Positions 1 to 11,271 of a stretch of 64,000 nucleotides of DNA are shown one piece after another. The position numbers were made by a program, and so were the translations under genes. Location of the stretch: the NCBI GenBank assembly GCA_008694505.1, contig VZDJ01007747.1, positions 34,007,129 to 34,071,128 on the forward strand. The letters run 5' to 3'. Source of the DNA: Cyanoderma ruficeps. Taxonomy: Eukaryota > Chordata > Aves > Passeriformes > Timaliidae. A model generated the notes under the pieces. The model saw nothing but the letters and a program-made list of their open reading frames with translations, was not told the origin of the DNA and did no database searches. Numbering within the stretch: the stretch's first letter is position 1; every line of letters begins with the position of its first letter.

Positions 1-2335
1 TAAAAAAATATAGCCAACAGTCTGAACCACCTTCTCTACAGGGCACTAGTGATGCACTTAGGAAAAATTACTACAAAGGACCTAGCACCTAACTCTTTAC
101 AAGTCATCTATGCTACACATTAAAAAAAGGGAAAAAGAAGCCAACATATAAGACCATGAATTTATTTTGCATATGATAAAAAGCTGGTTTTAATTTGTGG
201 TTTCAGTGAGGCAGGTAACAAAACCAACCTGTCTTGAGGTAGGAGACTAATTTCAGCAATAACAGGATCACAGAAATACTCCTGAGGCTATTATTCTTCA
301 ATAAACAGACTAATGGGAGCCAACAAATTATTTCTAAGAGAGTAATTAAATTATTTCTAAAAACCACAGCAGTTTCAGTAGGTTTTAGTGAACTTTAGAC
401 TTTGTGAGAAACGGACTGGAAAGTCTTCTTAATGGACATGATTAGCCAGTCAGTAGCCAGTCTGCAGCAATTGAAGCCCCAGTTCATTAAGATGATGTTC
501 TGGTTTTGACTGGGTCAGAGTTCATTTTCTTCTTAGTAGCTGGTACAATGCAGTGCTTTGGATTCAGTGGGAGAACAATGTTGATAGCTCACTGATGCCT
601 TGGCTGCTGCTCAGTAGTAATTACCCTGAGGCAAGGAGCTTTCTATGTCTCATTCTCTGCTCACAAGGAGGTGAGCAAAAAGCTGGGAGAGATCACTACC
701 AGAAAAGATGACCCAGACTGTCCAAATGGATGTTCCATACTATAACACATCATGTCCAGTATATAAACTGTGGGAGGTTAACTTGAAGGGGGATGATCAC
801 TGCTCAGGGGGAGGCTGGGCCTCCATCAGGGGGTGGTGAGAAATTGTAGCATGCATCACTTGTTTCTCTTGGGTTTTGTCTCCTTTCCCTCTCCTTTTTT
901 TTTTTTTAATTATTTGTGCTAGTAATATCATTATTATATTTCACTTTGCCATAATTATTAAAATTGAATTTTATTTTCTTTTCTTTCCTGACTGTCCTCC
1001 CCCTCCCACCATGGGGGCAGAAGGGAAGTGAGTGAGCAGCTGCATGTTACTTGGCTGGCAGCTGGGGTTAAACCATGACAGATGCACAACCAAAAACCTG
1101 GAGATAAGTGAGTTGCATCTTTTTTGATCTGATATAAACTCCAGTTCTCAAGCGATAGAAACAACAGTTAAGGTTTCAGAGAGGCGTAACACATTAACAC
1201 GCTCATCTTAAATCATTTTACAAGTGCAATGGGAAAGAATATTCTGTTGGAATGAGCATGTTTGCTGAAGGGTGACATGCTTCATCAACGGGTGTGTTAT
1301 GGGAGATGATTTCAAACACGGAGAGAAATTAGGACTGACAAGCTGAGTAGTCCTGACATTTCTGTGTGTGGGCAGAGTCTATTCTGGTACAGGTTTTACC
1401 ACCGGAACTCTGCAACAGCCCTGGTTGCCAGCCAACATCCACAATACCTTGAAATAGAAGCAGTAGGCAAAAACCCCATTTTTGGGCCATTTCCATGTTG
1501 GGGGGGTTTAGCTAATAGTAGAATTTGCACTTTAGCCAGCTGGATGGGATCTTAAAAACTCTTAAAATTTGCATAGAAATTCAGCTTAACAGAAAGGTAT
1601 CTGAGATTAAAAAGCCTACCAATGTCATTTATTCAAAACCAAAGTTCACCCCACCCATCCATCTGCATTTCTTGCTACGTACATTATGTTAATTTCAAAT
1701 GCTTTCAACAAAGATATAATTTTAAGCCTAGTGAAAGCCATTCCCTGTGAAACAATGAAAGCATCACATATATCCAATAGCAGAGTTTAGTTGTAAAGGA
1801 ATATGTTATTGAATTGGAGGAAGCTTCCTATCTCATTCCCATAGAACTAGATAAAAGGGATAATTTGAAGTGTATTGTTGTATAGCATTGAGCTTTTGCC
1901 TTCATGGACATTCTTTGTTTTTCCTGTGTAACATATTTCAGATAACTGTATTAGCATAAGAAAGCTATCTTAGCAATGCAAAGGCATCTGTCATTATTCT
2001 GACATACAGAGCTGATGACAGTGTTTACCAAAGATTTGTCCAAGTTTCTCTAGTAAAGACCATTCTTTACTTGCTCACACCATTATGAACTTTGAAGTCA
2101 TTTAGGCTTAAATGTTCTGTGCTCCAAATGGCTCTGTCAAGTGAACTGCATGCACATGTGCAAGGAAAGCTTCAGATCAATTGATATCAGAGATCTTGTC
2201 TTGAAAAACTGACCAAAAGCAAAGAATTGTCTCTTTAAATCTTTCATACTGTACTTTGTTACTAAGCTTAGTTTGCATATACTTTCCTCTCACTCTCAGA
2301 GCAGTGGGTCAGATTTAATTGAATCTTTCTTAACC
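1..2335. other. Noncoding A+T-rich sequence, no gene recognised
   Basis: I see no recognisable exon, RNA gene or interspersed repeat here. Open frames are short (under about 70 codons) and match no family I know. A pyrimidine-rich run with a long T stretch lies around 880-910. Composition is A+T-rich and CpG-poor, as in avian intergenic or intronic DNA. Confidence 0.6.
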
Positions 2336-2365
2336 ACAAGTTATCACTTCACAAGTTATCACTTC
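2336..2365. repeat. Perfect 15-bp tandem duplication beside a CR1 3' end
   Basis: The word acaagttatcacttc occurs twice head to tail with no mismatch. It ends five bases before the CR1 fragment that starts at about 2370. It may be replication slippage or a by-product of the CR1 insertion, because CR1 3' ends normally abut short tandem repeats. I did not find a matching copy at the far end of the CR1, so a target-site duplication is not demonstrated. Confidence 0.7.
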
Positions 2366-2369
2366 TGTA

Positions 2370-2495
2370 TCACAGAATGGTTTGGGTAGGAAAGGACCTT
2401 AAGGGTGATCTAGTTCTCACCCACCTGCCATGGACAGAGACACTTTCACTCGGCCATGTTGCTCAAAGCCCCATCCAATCTGGCATTGAAGACTA
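2370..2495 (-). mobile_element. CR1 LINE, 3'-end fragment
   Basis: Read on the plus strand, this begins with cacagaatggtttgggtagg and continues through words matching 'CACCTGCCATGG', 'GACAC.TTC' and 'TTGCTCAAAGCCCCATCCAA'. This is the reverse complement of the 3' end of avian CR1 non-LTR retrotransposons. It is therefore a minus-strand copy carrying only about 125 bp of the 3' end and lacking all coding sequence. Beyond about 2495 the similarity becomes too weak to follow. CR1 copies are usually 5'-truncated like this. The identification comes from remembered consensus text rather than an alignment. Confidence 0.85.
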
Positions 2496-3017
2496 CTGGG
2501 AAAAGTCAGAAGTTCCATCCACTTGTTGTAGCTGTTACAAGGGTGAGGGAAAGAGTGAAAAGAAAGAAACAAACCCACACACAAAACTTGACTATCCTTA
2601 GGATCCTGCTGGATTTGGGTAGCTTGGTTGTGTCCAAATTGTGGGTACATCTGTTAAAGAATTTCTATGAATTTTAGTTTTCTTATGTCTCTAGACTGTG
2701 CTGAGTGCAGGGTTTGACAGGTATTTGCCATGCCACTGCCTCAAATACAAAACCAGACAGCTACCTCCATTACCTGTAAAGAAATAGCATGGCAGAGCTG
2801 AAAAAATGGGATGAGGATCCTTGGTGAGAGGTTGGCACTGAGGCTATAAAAGTACTATTGAGGGAGAAGATCTGATGCACATTAATTTTGTTATCAGGAG
2901 TCTGGAGGTGCACAGGGAGTTGGGAGGGGACACATACAGAACAGTCAAACTCACCTGACCATGGGGATATTTAAAATCATGTGGCATCATGCTTAGCAGG
3001 AAAACCGGGAGAAGAAT

Positions 3018-3465
3018 GACAGAATAGGAGAATAAATTGGGTTGGAAAAGACCTCTGAGATCATTGAGTCCGACTTATGAACAAAGCCAACCATGTCAGT
3101 TAAATTATGTCACTAAGTTCCACATTCATTCTTTCCTAAAATCCCCCAATACATTGATTCCACCACCTCTCTGGGCAGTCCATTCCAATGTCTAATCACC
3201 CTTTCTATGAAGATTTTTCTCCTGAACCTCCCATGGCACAGCCTGAGGCCATTTCCTCTCTGGCTGGTAGCTTGGGAGAAGCCCCGAACTCCACCACAAC
3301 CTCCTTTCAGGCTGTTGAAGAGTGTGCTAAGGTCAGCCTAGAACCTCCTCCTCTCCAGGCTAAACACACCCTTAGCTGCTCCTCATAAAACCTGTGCTTC
3401 AGACCATTCACCAGCTTCATTGCCTTTCTCTGGACTTATTCCAACACCTCTATGTCCTTCCTGAA
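3018..3465 (-). mobile_element. CR1 LINE, 3' fragment with 3'UTR and end of the RT frame
   Basis: The plus strand reads ttgggttggaaaagacctct, then 'ATCATTGAGTCC', 'CCACCTCTCTGGGCAG', 'CCATTCCAATG', 'ATGAAGATTTTTCTCCT', a 'CCTGAGGCCATTTCCTCT' block, and ends near 'CACCTCTATGTCCTTCCTGAATTGA'. This is the reverse complement of the CR1 3' region, so the element lies on the minus strand. It is about 450 bp long and 5'-truncated. A second minus-strand CR1 fragment ends about 520 bp upstream, but the two carry different 3'-end variants and look like separate insertions. Small indels and substitutions throughout mark it as a dead copy. Confidence 0.9.
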
Positions 3466-6400
3466 TTGAAGCAGGAAGGAGAGGATATTTGGAGTGATGG
3501 TATTTGTTATCCCAAGTAACTGTTAGGCATGACAGAGCCCGGCTTTCCTGGGGATGGCTGAACACCTGCCTGCCCCTGGGAAGCCTAGAGTGAATGCCTT
3601 GCTTTGCTTTCACAGGTCCCTTTTGCTTTACCCATTAAACTGTCTTTATCTCAAGCCACAGGTTTGCTCCCTTTTACCCCTCCAATTCTCTTCTCCATCC
3701 CACCAGGGGTAAAGTGGTGTTTGGTTAGTGGCTGGGCTTAAACAATGGCATCTTCAATTTTAGTATCACTTTCCTCTTTCTCTTTTATGTCTCTCATATC
3801 ATATGTATGTCCGTGTTCCTACATGGAAAAGACTTACATGAGTACTGTGACATTTGGTATGACTGAGGTATGCTCTCTACTCCAAGCAGTGATTCTGCCC
3901 TTTTGTTAGCCTATCTCCAAAAAATATTCAGCTTTCATTTTCAGGACCAGAATGAGTCGGTGAAATTAATTAATAGCTGTACCTTTTGACTAATTTTGGA
4001 AAAAAAGCCCTGTCTCAGTTTCATATTTCCTTCTAGTGATATTATTAATAATCACAGATTTAACTCTTATTGAAAATCTTATACTCAGGTTAAACTAAGA
4101 TGTTAGCAATTATTTGCTTATATTATTATAACACTATGAACAGGCTCATAACCATTTTTAAAAAGACACCCAGACACTCATCTTTCTTCTACTCATGATT
4201 TGCACCCGCAAGTTTTTTGTTGTGGTGATTCAGTAATAAGGCAGAGACTGACACATGTCAGGAGTTCTTATCAATCCTTGGCTTCTCCCATTTGCCATTC
4301 CAGGCTTTGGCTGCATGTTGCCATGAAAACTCTTTTCCAGAACTGGTGATTATGCTTCTATAGCTGATGCAATTCAAACAAGCAGCAGCACAGGAACAAA
4401 AGAAGGGCTTTGGAAGATATATTTAATCCTAAAATAAAAAGATTGTTTTCTTTTGGAAAAGATTTAAGGATATTTTTTTATTAAAAATAACTCAAGCTAT
4501 ATTTTCTCGGGATTTAATTCAGGATTAGTGTTTATTTATGAAATCCACTATTTTGTAGGAACTATAATTTCAAAAATGTAGCATTACATTTGTATGGAAT
4601 TAAAGCCAATAGAAAATGAGTAACAAAATGAAAAGAATAATTTTTCTCATAGTCAAGTTACTTTATACCTGGGAAGCCAGACTTACATTTAAAATGTAAG
4701 GAAACCATAAACCACAGAAAAAAAATATTAATTGAATGCTATGTTTAAAAAAATAGAAATTAATGGGCTTTGCATATCCTGATATCTAAATTTATGCTAA
4801 GATTTTTTCCATCTATCCCTCACATGACTTCAGTTATTATAACAATAAACTTATCCCTGAACTGAACTCATAAACTGGGGAAAACTAACATATTCAACCA
4901 TTATCTTATCTTATATTATTGCTAATATGGGTTGAGCTAAACTAGAATATTTTTAACTCAAAATATATAGCATGATTTGACTATGCTTTAGGATTATGAT
5001 TTTTTAAAAAATAATTTATAAATCCTAGTTGTTCCAATAGAAATTAAGAAAAGTCCTAAAGAAATTTAAAAATACACTTTTACACTCTCACAAGCATCCA
5101 CATTAAGTGAAGATTTATCAAGAAAACATAAACATGAAAAAAATTACATAATTTGGTAAAAGCAGCATTTTGTCCGCTTCCTAGCATTTGTGGTCATTTT
5201 TTCAGTTCTTTCTTTCCACCCTTTTTGGAACAATCTATCTCATTTTCTGTTAGACATAGTTTTAAACACCTTGGTAAACAAAATACTGCAACATCTGGCA
5301 ATATAGGATTGAAAAAATAGATTTTAGTTTGAAGTTTGCAACTGTGCAGAGTAAAGACAATTCTGTTCATTCTAGGAATACTCACAGCATTAATTAGGGA
5401 ACACCTAAATGTCGATGTCAGTATGATTAGTATTTTAATGTTAAGGGTTTCTCAGGTAGAATTTTTACACTAAGATTATTTATACTGTAAGTAGGAGTAT
5501 TATTTAACATTGGCTCTTCCTCTACTATTTGCAGAACTGACAGAGGAACTGAACTATTCTGCATGAGAAGGAGAAAAAAACCAAAATATGTAAAATTCAA
5601 ATGTCATAACAACAAATAAAAGATAAAGTTCTTCAATTAGAAAATTTCAGAAATTACTAAGCTGACAAAAAGTTAACAGAGCCACAGATTTCCATCAGTT
5701 TATAAGAGCTAGAGATACAGCCTGAAAACAGGAACAAGCTCAACATACTGTACATCACAAACTTCAACAGACCACACACAGAGCCTCCAAAAGCCCTTCA
5801 ATGTTAGTTTCATTCTTCATGTGTCAAGAACTACCATCTGCCTGAAACTGCATGCGTTCTCTCATTTGATAAAACCAAAACTGAGTGGTAAAATGTCAGT
5901 GCAGAACCCTCCCCTCCGCTGCTTTCTACAGCCACATCCTAAGGACCCTTAAACTCAATAGAAACCTACAAACCCGGATAGATAAAAAAAGTACCATGGT
6001 TTCACAGTTCCTAGTCACACATTAATTCTTTTCAGCTATAAGGAAAAGGAACCAAATAAACCGTCTTCATCTCATCTACTGTGTAAGGGCAGAGCCTGTA
6101 TCTATTCTTTCCTCTTAATGTGAACTAATTGACTCCAGGTGCCCCTCTGCAGGAGTGGTGCTGGGAAGAATCACTGATTTAAGGGTTTTGACAGGTCCTG
6201 TATAGCAGCACAGTATTCAAATATTTCCGTGTCTTAGTAGGTTATTTTTCAGAATGTTTTTGCCTGCTGAAGCACTGAAAGACACTATTTTCACTTTTGA
6301 GACAAAAAACGGGGCAAATATTTTCTTAAAGAAAAAATATAAGATGAATCAGGTTAAATTTCAGCACAAGCTTGTGGAATATTAAGAATGATTGCTTGGG

Positions 6401-8490
6401 AAAACTACCAGTGTGCTAGAAGAAAAAAATAAGGCACAGGAAATAAATCTCTCTGTAGGTATCCAATGAATTCATACTTCCTGTTACTATGTTGTTTCAC
6501 CACATAGACAAGCTTTTTATTCCTCCAAGAGGAGTGCAGGTGGATTTCTGTTATGGCAATGCAGTAGCAAGTTGCAATGTTTGAAAGTGACTCAATGACT
6601 TATTTTCCATGTCTTGAACTCATAAGTTCAAGTTTTTTGGAAAGCTTGGTTGAATGTATAAAAAAGAATTGCTGGTATAAATCATATAAATAAATATATA
6701 TATTTATAAGTTTTTATATATGAAAATTTAAATCACATTAAATCAGCCTCATAGTTATAAAAACTGACCCTGCATATTTTTGTAGCTTCCATTAAAAAAA
6801 AAAATATTCAACTTTAATCCAGATACACTTTTAAATTGAGATATTAATAAAACTCCAAATCAACCTTGAGACTGTCTAGACCATACATATAAACATTTTA
6901 AGTTTAGCTGCTATCTGTAGTTTCAGACTGCAGTTTTGCTGATAGTGTAGAGCTCTAGGGACTCATGTCTGTCAAGGATCCCTGTGTCTGTACAAAATTT
7001 ACTCCACTTAATTTTTAGCAGCCGGAGATTAGAAAAAAGCAATTATCACTCACAGTCATGGCTGGCAGAGAACAGATTGGGGTGACATGGCCAGACAATT
7101 ATGTTACCTAGAGAGAAGGACAATTTTTTTCCTGACAGCATTTCAAGAACTTGTTCAGACTTAAAGAGGTGAGAAAATTATGGAAGTCAAACAAGTGCAA
7201 GCATCTCCCCAGAACCCTCAAAGCTCTGGTCCATTGTTCTGGCGTCTCATCTAACTATAGCACACCCAAAAAATCAGGAGGAAAAAAAAATATCACACTG
7301 TATCTTGACAACTTGTAGGTACTACACTTGTTCACACGAAAGCACATGATAAATTCCCTAATCATTTATTTTGCATGACCTAAAGTGATACATCTCAGTC
7401 TCTTTTGCAGCAAAAGGTCTCCCTAAGACAACTAAATCAAAGTGCAAAATACAGACAAAATATAAAGGTATGGTCATTTCTTAGCCCTTAAGCTCTCATC
7501 CAACCTACAATCACATTCTAAATCTTTGAATATCTATTCTCAAACTTTGTATATTGAATTATAGTAATAAAGCAACAATGAAGGAAAACTTTTGAACTTG
7601 AGAAAATATCTAAGGAAAATTTCAAACTGATAATACTGAAAATGTATTGTAAAAAGCCAAGAATACAGCATATTGTGTGGGGAGTTTCAGGAGAAAGTCT
7701 CCTGTATAAAGAGAGCCTGACAATAGAAACTTGGAAAACTGACCTTTAAAAAATTACCAATTTTCCTGTGTCATGATGCCGCGCTACAACACAAAAAGTA
7801 ATAGAATAGTAAAACAATCCCAGTCTCTCTAAAACAGGTCCAAAAATCTTTCACTTACAAACCCCTGACTAAGCCAAATAGAATAATTTGTTATTTAAAA
7901 GGAAAAATAATAAATTGAATTTCATGCCCAGAGAGCAATCCAATCAAGGTGATGCTGGATGCTGATAATGGGACTTTACCAGGAAATCTGGAGATTAGTT
8001 TATTACTTTCCTACATGTTATTTGAGTTCAGGTCCTATTTATAAATGCAGGCACATTCTCTGTTAGGTCATTCCAATTACTTGGTATATAATTCAGCCCC
8101 TGAATCAATTCTATCAAGCTGAAGATGATGCACTTGACAAGATTCTATTTGCTGAACAATGGTAGATAGAAGCTTCCTTAATAAAAGAAATAGAAAAAAC
8201 CTGTGAGCAAGTAGAGACAAAGTGGAAAGTCACTCTAGAAATGCAGGCCTGTTTCCTGTGGCAAAGTGAGTCCCAGCCCAGCATTTGCATGGTGGAGTGT
8301 TACTCACAGATGGAACTGTCAAAATCTGGTTTTCATTGTACAGGATGACAAATGTAGTCCTTATGGGAGAAACTTCTCAGTGTAATAAAATCTAATCTCT
8401 TGGAAGGTGAAAGATTCATTCCCTGTTCATTTCATTGCTCCTTAACTTCCCCATAACTACTACAGGTTTTATAAGGATTTCATACTTTGT
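3466..8490. other. Noncoding A+T-rich sequence, no gene recognised
   Basis: About 5 kb of A+T-rich sequence (for example 4430-5160 and 6640-6860) with no recognisable exon or mobile element. Reading frames are short and frequently stopped. A small TA/TAAA-rich low-complexity patch lies around 6685-6720. Confidence 0.55.
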
Positions 8491-8491
8491 C

Positions 8492-8515
8492 ATATATATA
8501 TATTTATATATATAT
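8492..8515. repeat. (TA)n microsatellite, interrupted
   Basis: Alternating TA dinucleotides with one internal TTT interruption. It falls inside an open frame of about 110 codons (8435-8767) whose translation there is only an I/Y alternation, which argues against coding. Confidence 0.85.
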
Positions 8516-8519
8516 CTCA

Positions 8520-11179
8520 CACACTCCAGACAGATAGGTAGCCACTTTCTTTGTGAGTTTTCTTTCATAAATATGAATTTTGAATCTGCTGATGGAGCTG
8601 CACATCTAGATGTCCTGCTGCCAGAGGCCTTAGAACACTATACAGCCAAAGCATCAAGTTTCTTAGCTTGTTCACCCTCCAATTTCTACACCATGATATT
8701 TCTGCTCTTGTGCATCTTAGCAACATCTGTGATGGTGAGAAGTGAGCATAACATGCAAGATAACTAAAAAATTGAAAGCCATTGTAATCATATGAAGTGA
8801 TTCTAAATTAAGAAGACAGAATACAGACTCACTTTTATATCTGTAAGGAAAGATGAAGATTACACTGTGACCAGTAGTTAATGCTGGCTTCATTTGCTCT
8901 TGTTCAGTGTGAGTTCACTTTTCGGAGAGCCCCTCTGTGTCTGTGGGATTGTGTGCAAACTTCAGTACTGGTATTTGTAGAAACAAGCAGGTGTTGGCTT
9001 GTCAAGTCAGTTATGATATCCATAATAACTAGTTTGCACAAACCAGCATGCTTGTGTGAGGTAAACAGATGGCATCATATTTTCCCTCCTGATGCAAACA
9101 CTTCTTAAAAGATTTTGCAAATATTGCTTAAGGATAGTTAACAGTGTCAAATGCAAACATTTAGCACCTTTCTTCAGTTCTATATCAAGGTATGGATGCA
9201 TTTGGTATTTCTCTATCCATGTCCATATGCCTCAAGACATATGTTATTCTTCTGATATTATTCTTGGTTGTAACTGGCCAGTCTTTAATTCAGAGGGAAT
9301 TTTTTCATTAATGGCAAGAAAATTGTATCTCCATTAAAGTTTTTTGTTTTAATCAGAAGGTTTCTCCATATTTGAAAATTCTGTCACTGCTGCTTGGATT
9401 TTCCAGGTACTCAGCAGGCAATGCTTTCACCTTGATACAGCTCATGTTCTTGAGAGAGAAGCACATGTTTACATATTTGTAGAATAATGTGAAGCCTCAG
9501 AGTTTTGCCAACACTGTGCACATTCCATGCATTTAGATTGATTATTCCTAAAGGTCTTGGATCAAATTAAGACATCAAAAATCTAATCAATTAATAATTT
9601 CTCTGGACAGGAAATTATTTCATTTAATTACCTAAATGACAGCTGAATATTATTTAGTGACTTTGTCTCAGGACACAAGTCATATTCATTTCTATTCCTT
9701 CTGCTCCTGTCATTTGATTTTCTTTGCACAAATGGGTCAGATATTTTGTTTAATCACCTGTGGGAGCCTCTGTCAGAACCAGCAGTGCAATATGCAAGGC
9801 AAGTGTACAAAACCAGAAAAAATAACCAGCTGACAGATATGGTAGAACTCACCTCACTTAATTCTAGCTTCCTTCATGTAAGCTAGCTTACTAACCTAGC
9901 TTCACCCCAATAAAAAGAGACATTGGATACAGAGCTCATGTTCCTTTATTTAGATTCACTTTCATCTGACAAGACAGGATACTGATTACATTGGCTACAA
10001 AGTGTAACTAGGACAATTAACTCCTGATGTAGACACTAGTTCTCTGATCAGAAGAGCTTACTTTTTGAATTGGAAGTTAGATTCAAGCCATTACTGCCAA
10101 TCCACAGGCTGCCAAAGTAACAGAGATCTTACAGTGCTAATCCCTGATTCCATAGACATTGTATTTGGAAATTGTGTTTGGAAACATAAAAAAGTTAACA
10201 GAACAATTTTTTCTAAGACCACATTAAGAAATAAAGAGCAAGACTTAAGAAGTACCATCAGGAAACAATATTTTTGCAATGCTGTGTCCTCCTAATTCCT
10301 TTGATGGATGGAAAGACTTTAAAGAAAAACCAGAATCATCCTTCCATCCACTTTTCTCACACCTCCATGAAGACAAGCAGTCCAGTCAAGGAACATTTGA
10401 AGTAAATCAGCAGAAGAATGAGCAGCTGAGGGACCCACAGGTGGTGGTATGTCCTGACACAATGTTCATCTGCAAAGCACAGTGCTTTATTTGCATTGTC
10501 ACTTCCCTGGGCTTCCTTTCACAATAAAAAATAAAAAGGCAGGACAATTCAAGGCAGAGGGGGGAAAAAAGTATTTGCAAACAGAAATGATATATTTAGA
10601 GAACGCAGGGTCTCTATGTAGAATTCAAAATGTTCACAGTCCAGTAGATATAGAGATTCAGTGTCAAATGAAGAGTCTAAAACAAAAGGTGTCATAAAAA
10701 AAGCAAACACTAGACTACTGATCAATTTCTTTTAAAAAATATGATTCAGATTTAATCTCTCTTTCATTGTAGCAGAAAACAAAAATGAAAAATAAAGACA
10801 TTTATATAGCAGTTTTAAAAAAATGTGAAAATACTGTCTGAAAACACTATTTACTCTCTTCTTTAGTAAATTCATAACTGAGCAGCCATTGACAATAATG
10901 TTATGAACACACACTGCAGTGCTGCTTAATTTTGATGAATGCTGTTGAGTAATGAAAGTTTTAGACACTTCATTCTCATAGCATTACCATTCATGACACT
11001 AATAAAAAGGAACTCAGAAAGAAAAACAAGGAAAGAATGAATATTAGCAGAGATATACTGTGAAGGACAGGAGGACAACTTACTACAGAAGGAAACGTGC
11101 TGGCAATTTCTGTACCTAGTTCTATGTTCAGGTACAGGCCATACTGGAAGATCTTTGCATCCAGTCCTGTGTAACTGAA
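8520..11179. other. Noncoding sequence, no gene recognised
   Basis: Several short open frames on both strands overlap one another between 8.4 and 11.0 kb. None has a recognisable domain, signal peptide followed by a plausible body, or credible splice context. No interspersed repeat was recognised. Confidence 0.5.
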
Positions 11180-11182
11180 NNN
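11180..11182. other. Assembly gap (3 N) at the edge of a microsatellite
   Basis: Three N bases sit exactly at the start of the (AAAG)n tract. This is the usual place for an assembler to lose track, so the true repeat length at this locus is unknown. Confidence 0.95.
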
Positions 11183-11183
11183 A

Positions 11184-11271
<88 letters not shown>
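11183..11271. repeat. (AAAG)n / (CTTT)n microsatellite, about 22 units
   Basis: Uninterrupted AAAG tetranucleotide repeats fill about 89 bp. The apparent minus-strand open frame spanning 10991-11317 is open largely because the repeat encodes F-L-S-F periodicity, so it is not a gene. This perfect tract is likely to be polymorphic. A shorter (TTTC)n tract lies at 18324-18341. Confidence 0.97.

Noticed and set aside
8435..8767. 110-codon plus-strand open frame
   Set aside because: Its start region is a translated (TA)n microsatellite (I/Y alternation). No domain, no splice context and no family resemblance.
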